Part shown: positions 26,266 through 34,892 of the stretch, in pieces
Layout of the letters: the number at the start of each line of letters is the position of its first letter
How positions within the stretch are numbered: the first letter of the stretch is position 1
DNA from: Sphingobacteriia bacterium
GTDB taxonomy: Bacteria > Bacteroidota > Bacteroidia > Chitinophagales > Chitinophagaceae
NCBI GenBank assembly: GCA_017304675.1
Contig: JAFKLS010000016.1
Location: 496,001 to 560,000, forward strand
Direction of reading: 5' to 3'
DNA: 64,000 bases
Translations under genes and position numbers: made by a program
The notes under the pieces: generated by a model
What the model was told of the DNA's origin: nothing
Database searches by the model: none
What the model saw: the letters and a program-made list of their open reading frames with translations, nothing else

Positions 26266-27177
26266 TTAGAAATAGATCATCGCAATACTGCCACAAATGG
26301 CTTTTATAAGCATTAGTCCATCGATAATGGCGAGATAATATAGGATGGATTTACGCTGATGCATGGAATAAGCCACTGTAATGAGTAAAATAAAAGGGAT
26401 GGTATTGAATATCATTTTCATCGGGTGAAAATGATGTATAAAGCCATATACCAAAAAAGAACCCAATCCTAATACACATAGCGGCAGAAGTATGAGGAAA
26501 ATTGTTTTGCGTAAGCCTACCCTTACCACAAAAGTTTTAAGCTTTAGGTTGTAATCGGTAGCATAGTCTTTTATATCGAACATAATGCATAATACTGTAA
26601 TGAACATGAAGTTCTTTAGAAAAAGCCAGACGTTTAATGGTTCTATTTGAAAAGTAGTACGATGAACAATGTTATAATATATAACCGGATATACGTTTAC
26701 CAATCCCCCCCAGACAAAACCGATTAAAAAAGGTTTAAGCCATCCTGCATTACGCAGGTTAACCGAGAATTTTTTACCAACGGAGAAACCATAGTAACCA
26801 ATTCCCGCCAACGGAAAAGATGCGGCAACAAACCAGGTAAGTACAGGTGTTTGCGAAATGTTTTTTAAATTATACAATAACAAGTATAAAGCAATACCTA
26901 TAACAAGGATCGTTAAAATTAATTGCGATATGCTAACAGCATAGCGGTGTTGTGCATACCATCCTGCTCTTGCATTAGCCGGAAATATTTTGTTGTCTGC
27001 TATATAGGCCTTTGTATAAAAAACAACCGTAGCAGAAAAACAGGCAACATAATATAACCAATCGTTCAAAGGGTAATGTTGCTGCAATGCAGCTTCAACA
27101 GAGAGTGCTACGGCACAGATACCATAAAAATAATTCCCGAAAAAAACAGTTTTTACAAATGCAAATCTTGTTTGCAT
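26266..27177 (-). CDS. UbiA-like membrane prenyltransferase homolog
   Basis: This 303-residue protein has 8-9 predicted membrane helices. A FDIKDYATDYNLKLKT segment after helix 6 resembles the second Asp-rich motif of UbiA prenyltransferases, and the spacing of helices agrees. The first Asp motif (NDxxDxxxD) is not recognisable; KAYIADNKIFPANARAG near residue 60 is the closest stretch. It may be a divergent prenyltransferase or a relative that has lost that activity. It starts 4 bases after the stop of a small lipoprotein gene on the same strand. Confidence 0.65.
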   Translation of the reverse strand: MQTRFAFVKTVFFGNYFYGICAVALSVEAALQQHYPLNDWLYYVACFSATVVFYTKAYIADNKIFPANARAGWYAQHRYAVSISQLILTILVIGIALYLLLYNLKNISQTPVLTWFVAASFPLAGIGYYGFSVGKKFSVNLRNAGWLKPFLIGFVWGGLVNVYPVIYYNIVHRTTFQIEPLNVWLFLKNFMFITVLCIMFDIKDYATDYNLKLKTFVVRVGLRKTIFLILLPLCVLGLGSFLVYGFIHHFHPMKMIFNTIPFILLITVAYSMHQRKSILYYLAIIDGLMLIKAICGSIAMIYF

Positions 27178-27181
27178 TATA

Positions 27182-27634
27182 TTATTTAAGTAGTGTTATG
27201 ATTGGCGAAACCAGTGTATCGCTAACATTGTTGGCTTTATCTTTTAAAACAAACCTGAAATAACTTGAATCGTTTTTTGTTCCACAACCCGCAATAGTAA
27301 CATAGTTTGTTCCTGTTGTATTGTAAATGAAATTAATATCTAAATATCCCTTCAGGTTTTTACTTGCCGGAAAATTGGGCACCGGATATTTAACTGCAAA
27401 GTTTGCACTGGTAGAAGTGGGGCAGGTTTTAGAGATTTTTTGAATCCAAAGCGTATCCTGTATATCTCCTTCGGCATCGGTAAACAGGATGGAAAAGCTT
27501 AACAATTGCCCTGTGGCAATTGAAGTGGAATTTATATTATCAAAAGAAATTTGCGGTTTTGAGGTATATTGGTCTTTTTTGCAGGCTGCAATTATGAGTG
27601 TTATAAAACCAAGTATTAATAATTTTGTCTTCAT
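27182..27634 (-). CDS. Small lipoprotein, unknown function
   Basis: The 150-residue product starts at MKTKLLILGF and has a lipobox ending IIAAC (C18). The mature part, with ISFDNINSTSIATGQLLSFSILFTDAEGDIQDTLWIQ, reads like a single immunoglobulin/PKD-like beta-sandwich and is common among Bacteroidota lipoproteins. The longer frame from 27649 adds five residues before the signal and is not preferred. It lies upstream of the UbiA-like gene and divergent from the LuxE-like gene. Confidence 0.75.
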   Translation of the reverse strand: MKTKLLILGFITLIIAACKKDQYTSKPQISFDNINSTSIATGQLLSFSILFTDAEGDIQDTLWIQKISKTCPTSTSANFAVKYPVPNFPASKNLKGYLDINFIYNTTGTNYVTIAGCGTKNDSSYFRFVLKDKANNVSDTLVSPIITLLK

Positions 27635-27677
27635 TTTGCAACAATTCATCTCAAATGTAATTAATTCATTTTAAAAC

Positions 27678-28655
27678 ATGCTTCAGGAAGCGCAATTAAG
27701 CCAACAAATATTCGCCAGCAAAGAAAACTTTAACAAAGTTGCCGCTTTGGTTCAGCAATTTCAATATCATAACAATATTGTTTACAACCAATGGTTCAAT
27801 ACCTTACAATTTAAAGTGCAAAGTGACCGGCCGGCCACTTGCTTTTTACCAATTTCTTTTTTTAAGACCCATACCGTTACTTCAACGCTGTTTACACCTG
27901 AAGCAATATTTGAAAGCAGCGGTACTACGCAAACCATAAATAGCAGGCATATGGTAAAAGACCTTGCTATTTACCAGCAGAGTTTTTTAAAAACGTTTGA
28001 ACTGTTTTATGGTAACCTAAAAGAGTGGTGCATTATTGGCTTGTTGCCTTCCTACCTGGAACGCAATAATTCTTCGCTGGTAAAAATGGTGGCGGATATG
28101 GTTGCAATAAGTGCACATGCATATAGCGGTTTTTATCTGTATAATTTTAAGGAACTGGCAGACAGGTTATTGTTATTGCAGGCGCAACAACAAAAGACAC
28201 TGGTAATTGGTGTTACTTTTGCCCTGCTTGATTTTGCTGAACAATTTCCCATATCTATACCCGATATCACTATAATGGAAACAGGCGGGATGAAGGGCAG
28301 GCGAGAGGAAATGACCAGGAGTGAAGTACATGCCTATCTTTCTAAACAGTTGCATGTAGCAACAATTCATTCGGAATATGGGATGACAGAACTATTATCG
28401 CAGGCATATTCAAAAGGTAACGGCATATTTGTTTGCCCACCATGGATGAGGGTAATGGTAAGGAACGAAGAAGACCCTTTGCAGGTAAGTACAAGCGGCA
28501 GGGGTGTTATAAATGTAATAGACCTTGCTAATTTATACAGTTGCTCTTTTATTGCCACGGATGATGTAGGAATAGTATATGAGGATGGAAGTTTTGAAGT
28601 AATAGGCAGATTAGATAATAGTGATTTAAGAGGATGTAGTTTGATGACGATATAG
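27678..28655 (+). CDS. LuxE/AMP-ligase-like acyl-protein synthetase
   Basis: This 325-residue protein fits the LuxE acyl-protein synthetase family (PF04443), related to adenylate-forming enzymes. The ESSGTTQTINSRH segment near residue 77 corresponds to the Ser/Thr/Gly-rich adenylate loop, HSEYGMTELLSQAYS near residue 228 is the YGxTE motif, and TDDVGIVYEDGSFEVIGRLDNSDLRG is the late D/R motif. No luxC, luxD or luciferase gene is nearby, so it is an orphan. It probably activates a carboxylic acid; substrate is unknown. It ends 64 bases before the tRNA-Leu. Confidence 0.85.
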   Translation: MLQEAQLSQQIFASKENFNKVAALVQQFQYHNNIVYNQWFNTLQFKVQSDRPATCFLPISFFKTHTVTSTLFTPEAIFESSGTTQTINSRHMVKDLAIYQQSFLKTFELFYGNLKEWCIIGLLPSYLERNNSSLVKMVADMVAISAHAYSGFYLYNFKELADRLLLLQAQQQKTLVIGVTFALLDFAEQFPISIPDITIMETGGMKGRREEMTRSEVHAYLSKQLHVATIHSEYGMTELLSQAYSKGNGIFVCPPWMRVMVRNEEDPLQVSTSGRGVINVIDLANLYSCSFIATDDVGIVYEDGSFEVIGRLDNSDLRGCSLMTI

Positions 28656-28657
28656 TA

Positions 28658-30313
28658 CTATATTTGCGCTCCTGATAAAATAAAACCGCATACTTGCTTT
28701 TTATTTTGATGAGAGCGATGCCCAGGTGGCGAAATTGGTAGACGCACTGTGTTCAGGTCGCAGCGTTCGCAAGGATGTGCTGGTTCGAATCCAGTCCTGG
28801 GCACTGAAGTGGACAAATCGAAAATTGATTCGGTTTGTCCATTTTCATTTTCGCTGAAACCCTTGCCCAGACTGTATATTAGCTGAACAGCCTCATTCAA
28901 ACGAGCGGTTCGATAATTGAATCCGTCAAAAACGAGTTTTTCGGGAAATATCGAACCAATAATTTCTCTTTTGGCTTTGTTATCTCCTTCTTCGTATAGT
29001 TTGTCCAGAGAATTAAGAGATTTTAATGCTTTGTTTATCAAGACATCAATATTATTAGTTTCTCTTGATAATTCTATTAGCCTTGCTTCCAGAACGGTAA
29101 TCTTCTTATCATACTCCTCTTTAATTGTTCTGTAATCTGATGGTTCTATTTCTCCTGACAAAAGCAACTTACGGGCATTGGAGAGTTCTGTATTGGCTTT
29201 AGAAAGGGCTTCCTGTACTTGTTTGGCATCTTCTCTTTGGGATTTTGCCTTCAACTTAAATTCCTGCTGTATCACCAGCTTATAAACTTCCATCATCCCA
29301 GGCTTCGGAACCAGTTTTTTCAAATCTCTTGAAAATAGCCGATTCGCATTATCAGCTTTGAAACGGGTGCCGCAATCAGATGTGCAATGGTAATAATAGT
29401 ATTTGCCGTTTCTTCCTGTAGAAGCACTGCCAGTTAAAACCTTACCACATTTTGGGCAGATGATGTAACCCCGTAACTGCAATACATCAAGGCTACCTAC
29501 TTTAGTGCGGTAGTTTCTTTTTTTACCATCAAGATAATCCTGAACATCGTAAAATAATGTTTCAGATATAATCGGTTCATGCAAACCTTGTCCATGCCGT
29601 GAGGGGTCATCTTTATACCCGGAGATATAAATACGGCCGCAATACACGGGATTTCTCAATAAGTTCCAAAAATTTGCTTTGCAACATTTAACTCCTTTTG
29701 CAAATGCCTGCTTCATTATTTGTTCAACATTTAATTGCCCTTCGGCAATCGTTTCAAACACCCACTTCATAACGGCCGCTTCGGGATATTTTGGAGCAAT
29801 ATACTTTTTGCCGTCGTCAGTAATTTTGTTGGCATATCCAACCGGTGCCGGTCCCATCCAGCGACCCTCTTTTTTGGCCTTTCTCATTCCAAGCAAAACG
29901 TTTAATGCCCTGCGGTCATTCTCAACCTCAGGAGCAGCCAGGTAAAAAGCCAACATTAATTTGTTTTCTGGAACTGATAAATCCAATGGTTGCTCTATTG
30001 CCTGCGGTTCAACACTAAGTTTTCTCAGCGTATTTATCATTTGATAGGCATCGCCGGCATTACGACTAAACCTATCCCACTTGGTGAAAAGAATAAAATC
30101 TACCACATTCTTTCTTTTCTTTAAATCAAACAACAACTCATTCCAACGGGGTCTGTTAAATGACTTCGCAGAATGGTCTTCAAAAACCACCCTTCGGATT
30201 TTTATTTTATTGCTGTCGCAATATTTTCTTAGCCTTTCTTCCTGGTCACGCTGTGAATATCCTTTGTCTGCCTGTTCATCGGTACTCACCCGGATATACA
30301 AATCTGCAGTCAT
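28658..30313 (-). CDS. Large serine recombinase (integrase of the element)
   Basis: The 551-residue protein carries the catalytic resolvase domain (1-150; nucleophile S10 in YIRVSTDEQ), a recombinase domain (about 160-260, GPAPVGYANK...LLRNPVYCG), a zinc ribbon (about 285-330, ICPKCGKVL...HCTSDCG) and a coiled-coil (about 355-425). It inserts and excises DNA. Its last ~48 codons (from about residue 504) run antisense through the tRNA-Leu gene and end beyond it, giving a tail including SVPRTGFEPAHPCERC. Hence the C-terminus depends on the integration site. It is the outermost gene of the conjugative element. A 44-codon gene ends two bases upstream. Confidence 0.93.
   Translation of the reverse strand: MTADLYIRVSTDEQADKGYSQRDQEERLRKYCDSNKIKIRRVVFEDHSAKSFNRPRWNELLFDLKKRKNVVDFILFTKWDRFSRNAGDAYQMINTLRKLSVEPQAIEQPLDLSVPENKLMLAFYLAAPEVENDRRALNVLLGMRKAKKEGRWMGPAPVGYANKITDDGKKYIAPKYPEAAVMKWVFETIAEGQLNVEQIMKQAFAKGVKCCKANFWNLLRNPVYCGRIYISGYKDDPSRHGQGLHEPIISETLFYDVQDYLDGKKRNYRTKVGSLDVLQLRGYIICPKCGKVLTGSASTGRNGKYYYYHCTSDCGTRFKADNANRLFSRDLKKLVPKPGMMEVYKLVIQQEFKLKAKSQREDAKQVQEALSKANTELSNARKLLLSGEIEPSDYRTIKEEYDKKITVLEARLIELSRETNNIDVLINKALKSLNSLDKLYEEGDNKAKREIIGSIFPEKLVFDGFNYRTARLNEAVQLIYSLGKGFSENENGQTESIFDLSTSVPRTGFEPAHPCERCDLNTVRLPISPPGHRSHQNKKQVCGFILSGAQI
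28720..28803 (+). tRNA. tRNA-Leu (anticodon CAG)
   Basis: A full cloverleaf can be drawn: acceptor GCCCAGG/CCTGGGC with discriminator A, anticodon stem CTGTG/CGCAG enclosing TTCAGGT (CAG anticodon), a long class II variable arm, and TTCGAAT T-loop. No CCA is encoded. The 3' half is the probable attachment site of the mobile element to its right; the tRNA remains intact. Confidence 0.95.
28810..28841. other. Inverted repeat just inside the element, next to the tRNA
   Basis: TGGACAAATCG and CGGTTTGTCCA pair over 11 bases (one G-T) with a 10-base loop, starting 7 bases after the tRNA. It is followed on the plus strand by a T-rich stretch. It could terminate the tRNA transcript or be part of the recombinase binding site. 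Confidence 0.55.
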
Positions 30314-30315
30314 AG

Positions 30316-30450
30316 CTATGAAATTTTAGTTATTGCTATTCTTGCAAATTTAACCATAAAGGCAAGGATTAAGACCGCTTCCTCCAATGAGATATGCACA
30401 TTATGTGCTTTTAAAATTTCTATTACTTTTTCAGGTCTCACATTTTCCAT
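30316..30450 (-). CDS. Small 44-residue protein upstream of the recombinase
   Basis: A 44-codon reading frame starting MENVRPEKVIEILKAHN and ending ARIAITKIS is preceded by a strong AGGAGG ribosome site 5-10 bases before its ATG, and its stop is two bases before the recombinase start. It would form two or three helices. Small proteins with a similar ExVxEILKxH..xxxLEEA pattern often precede serine recombinases in Bacteroidota elements, from memory rather than search. A role as a recombination partner or in translational coupling is an inference. Confidence 0.7.
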   Translation of the reverse strand: MENVRPEKVIEILKAHNVHISLEEAVLILAFMVKFARIAITKIS

Positions 30451-30500
30451 CTCACACCTCCTGTTTTAGAAATTGAAAATTTATTGTAATTCGTGTAGTT

Positions 30501-30800
30501 TCAGGTTGCCTCCTTTTTTAAGTTGATACTAATTTTGCTTTGAATAGCTGTATTAACGGACGGCTGGTAAACGATATAATTAAAATCATGAAGGTCATTC
30601 ATACACTTATTATACGTTTGTCGTGAATGTATTTTCGCAGCCTTCATTACTTTGTCCCGCTCAATCAGAATTGGATTTTTCCCGCCATTCAAATTCCATT
30701 GATGAAGTAAAGCCATGTACAAGCTAATATGCGTTGCTCCAATTCTTGCGTCCTCTGATATGGCATCATAAAATGCAGTGAGTGGTGGAAACAGTTCCAT
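30501..30800 (-). CDS. Small winged-helix-like protein of the element
   Basis: This 99-residue protein has no family I can name with certainty. The middle part, ILIERDKVMKAAKIHSRQTYNKCMNDLHDFNYIVYQPS, looks like a helix-turn-helix with wing as found in replication-type or DnaD-like DNA-binding proteins. It starts 2 bases after the stop of the next upstream gene, so they are co-transcribed. It may control transfer or replication of the element. Confidence 0.65.
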   Translation of the reverse strand: MELFPPLTAFYDAISEDARIGATHISLYMALLHQWNLNGGKNPILIERDKVMKAAKIHSRQTYNKCMNDLHDFNYIVYQPSVNTAIQSKISINLKKEAT

Positions 30801-30802
30801 AA

Positions 30803-31564
30803 TTATCTTATTGCTGCCTTATCTTTTTTATTGTTTCTGCTATTACTCAGGCGGCGCTTTTTTAATAAACCGCTACCATTCGAAGTACCTGAGTCTTCAA
30901 CGCCAGCTTCATTATCATTATCCTGCTGTTTCTTTCTTGTTTGCATTTGTTTTTCCATCCAGCGGTTTAGTAAAAAGCGATACGCTTCATCCGCTGAAAT
31001 GACCGGCTGGCCTTCGGAAAAATAAAATCGCTGACTAATATCTGACCTACTCTTTCCATTTGTCATCAATCCCATTAAGTCAACATAGGGAATATCCGAC
31101 CAGTATTTTTGTTTTAATGAAATGGAAACTGGCCGGCCTTCTTCACTGCTTTCAAGCTTGTTCAATGCAGAAATAAGTTGATGAATTTTTAATTCGGTAT
31201 CATAGCTTGCTTTTTCATTCGGATTGAAAGACTTTTGTTCTGAAAAGTCGAACACTTTCCTCCAATCAACCTGACCCATGTTCTCATCTAATTCCTGAAC
31301 ATTTACTCCCTCAATATTCATGTCTTTATAAGAACTCTCCTGTTGAAGAATTGCATCATAATAGAGCAACTTATAAGTTTCAGTGTTCTCCGATTTTTCA
31401 AAGTAGAAAGCGAACGATACATTCTCTGCGGCCTTTAGTAACTTTTCACAAATAGAAAAACTGGTTGACGCCAGGCAAATCCGCTTTAACAACGAATAGC
31501 CCATGTTATCAAATCCAATCGCTTTCAATTGTGCTGCTAATGCTACAATATTCTGAATATTCAT
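30803..31564 (-). CDS. Conserved mobile-element protein, unknown function
   Basis: The 253-residue product starts at the ATG 31564 (the upstream frame begins with TTG). It is cytosolic and charged, with an N-terminal helical part (NIVALAAQLKAIGFDNMGYSLLKRIC), a middle VSISLKQKYWSDIPYVDLMGLMTNGKSRSDI segment and a Lys/Arg/Asn-rich tail. No motif points to an activity. It belongs to the same minus-strand operon as the winged-helix gene and the tra genes. Confidence 0.6.
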   Translation of the reverse strand: MNIQNIVALAAQLKAIGFDNMGYSLLKRICLASTSFSICEKLLKAAENVSFAFYFEKSENTETYKLLYYDAILQQESSYKDMNIEGVNVQELDENMGQVDWRKVFDFSEQKSFNPNEKASYDTELKIHQLISALNKLESSEEGRPVSISLKQKYWSDIPYVDLMGLMTNGKSRSDISQRFYFSEGQPVISADEAYRFLLNRWMEKQMQTRKKQQDNDNEAGVEDSGTSNGSGLLKKRRLSNSRNNKKDKAAIR

Positions 31565-31605
31565 TTTTCTCAATTTAGATTTACCACAATAGGCTCAGGA
31601 GCATC

Positions 31606-32826
31606 TTACGATACTCCCAAACCTCTGGATTTGCCTTCTCTTTTCTTTGGTAAAAGTGATTTACCGTTTTTCTTCTCCAGCTTTTTGTCATCCGGCTTTT
31701 GTGTCTGTTTCAACTCTTTTTTTTTATCATCAGCCACTTCTTCCTTTAAGGCTTTGGCACCCTTTTCAACACCGGCCTGGTATTGACCGATAGATTCTTT
31801 CGCCACCATTTTCATATTGGAATCATAAAGTGTCACATTTTTATACTGCGGATTTGCTTCCATAAACATCTTATGATTTTCCCCATCTTTTTCAATGGTG
31901 ACAGATTGCACATTGCCTTTTTGCAAGGATGCCATCAATGCCTTTTCTTTTTCCGGGTCTTTCAACTCGGCAACAGCAAATTTTTCAACAGCTGATTTTA
32001 AATCATATCCATAGTTTTCATGAAACTGCTTTACTTCAAAACCCTTATCAGTTTTGTTTTCAAAATCCAACTGCAGCCATGCTTTATATTCGTTGCCATC
32101 TTTTGTTGTAAGGTCTTTGTGCACAGAACGGCCATCTAGCAGATTGAAAGCTTCTTTGGCGGTTATGCCTTTACCTTTATTGAGGTAAAAGGTTTGCTCC
32201 ACTTTGTCGCCGTTGTTTTTTTCAAGCGAAGCATGATAGTTGTTAAAGAAATACATGTCAGTGGAATCTGATTTTCGGAAATTAAGTACCGCTTCAAATG
32301 ATTTCTTGTTGAACTCTGCATTCGCAGTAAGCTGAAAATCTGTTTTACCTTCCTTCATTTGTTGCTCAAGCTCTGCATTCAGTTTGTCACCAAAACCCAT
32401 GTATTTGAGATTGTCTGTCAAATACTTTAAATTTTCCTGGTTCATAAAATTTGTGTTTAATTGTTTATTAAATAATGAAAGTTGCTGTGCTTCTATATGG
32501 TCAATTAATGCATCTGTAAAAGCATTGCCATCTTTGCTGTACAAACCATTCGCATCCGGATCAATACCCAAACTTTTATCAAGCTCCTTGCCATAGGGTA
32601 CTTTTTCCAGTAAATCTCTCACAGAAAGAACGTGGATGACATTATACCTATCATAATCGCTTATGTTGTCGTTGGCAAATTGAACTGCTTCATCTTTCTT
32701 GTTAAAGAAATGAACATCGGCTTTATCTATAAAATACAAAATGACATTGTATGCAATCCATTGATTGCCTCTTGAAATTTCATATTCCGCAATGGCTAAT
32801 ACTTCGTTGGATATTGGATGTTCCAT
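31606..32826 (-). CDS. Conserved conjugative-element protein, possibly a fusion of two units
   Basis: This 406-residue cytosolic protein has two parts. Residues 1-126 (ending QLNTNF) form one domain; at residue 127 a MNQENLKYLTDNLKYMGFGDKLNAELEQQM segment begins that, in many Bacteroidota conjugative elements, is the start of a separate protein (recalled, not searched). The C-terminus is a Lys-rich basic tail (KKNGKSLLPKKREGKSRG), which also occurs at the end of the giant helicase here ([15 protein letters not shown]). The function is unknown. Confidence 0.6.
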   Translation of the reverse strand: MEHPISNEVLAIAEYEISRGNQWIAYNVILYFIDKADVHFFNKKDEAVQFANDNISDYDRYNVIHVLSVRDLLEKVPYGKELDKSLGIDPDANGLYSKDGNAFTDALIDHIEAQQLSLFNKQLNTNFMNQENLKYLTDNLKYMGFGDKLNAELEQQMKEGKTDFQLTANAEFNKKSFEAVLNFRKSDSTDMYFFNNYHASLEKNNGDKVEQTFYLNKGKGITAKEAFNLLDGRSVHKDLTTKDGNEYKAWLQLDFENKTDKGFEVKQFHENYGYDLKSAVEKFAVAELKDPEKEKALMASLQKGNVQSVTIEKDGENHKMFMEANPQYKNVTLYDSNMKMVAKESIGQYQAGVEKGAKALKEEVADDKKKELKQTQKPDDKKLEKKNGKSLLPKKREGKSRGLGVS

Positions 32827-32828
32827 AG

Positions 32829-33593
32829 CTATTTATAATCTGGCAATGTAACCGCCTGCATCAAATGCTTATTCTTTATCCTAAGAGAAAAATGTCGGCC
32901 ACCATTTTTTTCATTAATCTGAAGGATTAATTGTTTTGCATCAGGTACAGTAAATTTTTCCAAAGCAAATACCAGTTTAGAAGTAGTTCCCGCTGCCACT
33001 TTATTCATGTTACCAGTGATATAAACCGGCTTTAGTTCAATTTCCTGAACGGCGGTTCGTTTACTCTTTTTCTTATCCCGGATAAAGAACCGGATGAGGT
33101 CAATAGTATAATCAATAGAAGAATTGTTTTCTATCGTAACCTGGTAAAATAGTATGTCCTCCTTAATGTAAATGCCACTGATGGCTGCAACGGATTCTAT
33201 TTGCTTATCCTTTATATGCTTTATCGTAGCAGTATTATCCAAAATGCCGTTTGCGTACATGGCTGTGGTAGCTTTGTTATTTACCGGCAGGTAGTGAACC
33301 CATTTTGCAGGATTTGCCTCGTAGCAAACAGCAAAAGAATATAGGCTGCCATCATCGGTTACCACACTTAAATTGGTTTCATTAAAATCCGCAACAGCAG
33401 CTTTCACTAATAAAATAGTAGGCACGTCTTTTACCTGTTGTGCTAATACGGATTGACTTCCCCTGTCCACATGCTTTATGGCAAATGGGAATATCAGGCT
33501 CGTTGTTTTGTTTGTAGAGACACACAGAGTGGTTTGAGCTTTTGCACTGCACACCAGCCAAAAGAAGCATAACAATATGAAATTCCTTTTCAT
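32829..33593 (-). CDS. traN: Conjugative transposon protein TraN (DUF4138)
   Basis: The 254-residue protein has a signal peptide (cleavage near SAKAQ) and the DUF4138 pattern: NKTTSLIFPFAIKHVDRGSQSVLAQ early, then FNETNLSVVTDDGSLYSFAVCYE and a C-terminal EKNGGRHFSLRIKNKHL. TraN is the periplasmic VirB9-like component of CTnDOT-type secretion channels. It starts 13 bases after traM stops, in the order traM-traN expected for these elements. Confidence 0.88.
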   Translation of the reverse strand: MKRNFILLCFFWLVCSAKAQTTLCVSTNKTTSLIFPFAIKHVDRGSQSVLAQQVKDVPTILLVKAAVADFNETNLSVVTDDGSLYSFAVCYEANPAKWVHYLPVNNKATTAMYANGILDNTATIKHIKDKQIESVAAISGIYIKEDILFYQVTIENNSSIDYTIDLIRFFIRDKKKSKRTAVQEIELKPVYITGNMNKVAAGTTSKLVFALEKFTVPDAKQLILQINEKNGGRHFSLRIKNKHLMQAVTLPDYK

Positions 33594-33605
33594 GTTCTCA
33601 GTTTT

Positions 33606-34892
33606 TTATTGTTGAATGTTTTTATCACGAAGCAGCACCCTGTAACCTGCCTTCACCATTATTTTTACCTGTTTGACTTTTTTGCTGAGTAAATTCTTCA
33701 CGGTATTTACACCGGCGGCAGCGGCTTGCGCTTTTAAGGAAGGGTCAAGTGATGTGAGTTCCATCAATTGCAAACTATTATCCGCAGATTGTTTAGCTAC
33801 ATCTCTTGTAATGGCGCCCGGAATGTAAATACCTGCGAGACCATCCAGGTCATACACTTCTAATTTTACAGGGAATAGAGAATTGTTATACCGGATGCTG
33901 TTTATAGCTACCTGCAGCCTTTCATTATCCAATGCTACAGTTCCTGAAACAATCGTATTTCGAGGAACCAGAACACCATTAATGTAAATATCATTTAGTA
34001 ACCTTAGTTTAGTTACAGAACCATTTACCAGGATGATATTTTCGGGAACAACAGCTTCAATGGCATTATCCTCTGCTTCAATTTCTTTCTCATCATTTAA
34101 TCCATAAAAGCCTGAATTGTTATTTGCCTTTCTTTTTCCTGTGTCAAGCAAGCTGATGCTTGCAGATGGTAAAAACTTTGCAACAGCAAAAACTGTTTCT
34201 TTCTGTTGAAGGGATTTTTCTTTTATTCTATCCCTTACTCTTTCCGGATGTTGTATATCCAGTATCTTATCTAATGTATTGCCCAGTTGTTTTATTTCCG
34301 GGTCTTCGGAATTATCGGTAGTCATGCCGGTCATCATCTCCTGTAGCTTATCGACGTGACCTGCAAACTCCGTTTCATTGGTATTTGGTGAATTATTTTC
34401 TGTTTCTTTATTTGACTCAGCAGTTTGTTTATTTAATTCTTTTTCCAGCAAAGCAACCTTATCCATTATCTTTTGCTCCGGATTATTGTTGTTATTCTCA
34501 TACGGAGAAAAGTTGAGTTTTTGATTGTATTTACTGGCGGCCGATTGGGTGATTTGTTCCAAGCCGTTATGCAAGTAGTTCAGAGAATCCTGCCGCAATT
34601 TGTAGTAAGGGTCATTTCGCATCCATTCTTCCAGTTGGGAAGAATCTTTGGCTGCTTTATCATAAAAACTCAGCTTATCCATTATTCCGTCATCTTTGAG
34701 GTTTGCGTCCGGCAGGTTCAGATTAAGTCCCTGTTTACTGACAATATTGTTACCACTTTCAGTTCCTTTGCCACCACCCAGGGCCCAAAATGCTAAAGTG
34801 ATAAATGGCAATACGATTAATGGCATTACCAGCATCATTTTTCGTTTTCTTATAAAGGCCTGTGACTTTTGTTGCTGTTGCATATAGTTCAT
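33606..34892 (-). CDS. traM: Conjugative transposon protein TraM
   Basis: The 428-residue protein has one membrane helix (residues about 19-38, MMLVMPLIVLPFITLAFWAL), a long polar linker with coiled-coil features, and a C-terminal domain (NIILVNGSVTKLRLLNDIYINGVLVPRNTIVSG...) like the VirB10-type core-complex protein. It spans the envelope in the transfer channel. Its start overlaps the previous gene's stop by four bases (ATGA). Confidence 0.9.
   Translation of the reverse strand: MNYMQQQQKSQAFIRKRKMMLVMPLIVLPFITLAFWALGGGKGTESGNNIVSKQGLNLNLPDANLKDDGIMDKLSFYDKAAKDSSQLEEWMRNDPYYKLRQDSLNYLHNGLEQITQSAASKYNQKLNFSPYENNNNNPEQKIMDKVALLEKELNKQTAESNKETENNSPNTNETEFAGHVDKLQEMMTGMTTDNSEDPEIKQLGNTLDKILDIQHPERVRDRIKEKSLQQKETVFAVAKFLPSASISLLDTGKRKANNNSGFYGLNDEKEIEAEDNAIEAVVPENIILVNGSVTKLRLLNDIYINGVLVPRNTIVSGTVALDNERLQVAINSIRYNNSLFPVKLEVYDLDGLAGIYIPGAITRDVAKQSADNSLQLMELTSLDPSLKAQAAAAGVNTVKNLLSKKVKQVKIMVKAGYRVLLRDKNIQQ

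Noticed and set aside
28658..28803. Extra protein domain at the recombinase C-terminus
   Set aside because: The tail around SVPRTGFEPAHPCERC is the antisense translation of the tRNA-Leu gene, not a domain. It is treated as a consequence of the integration site.
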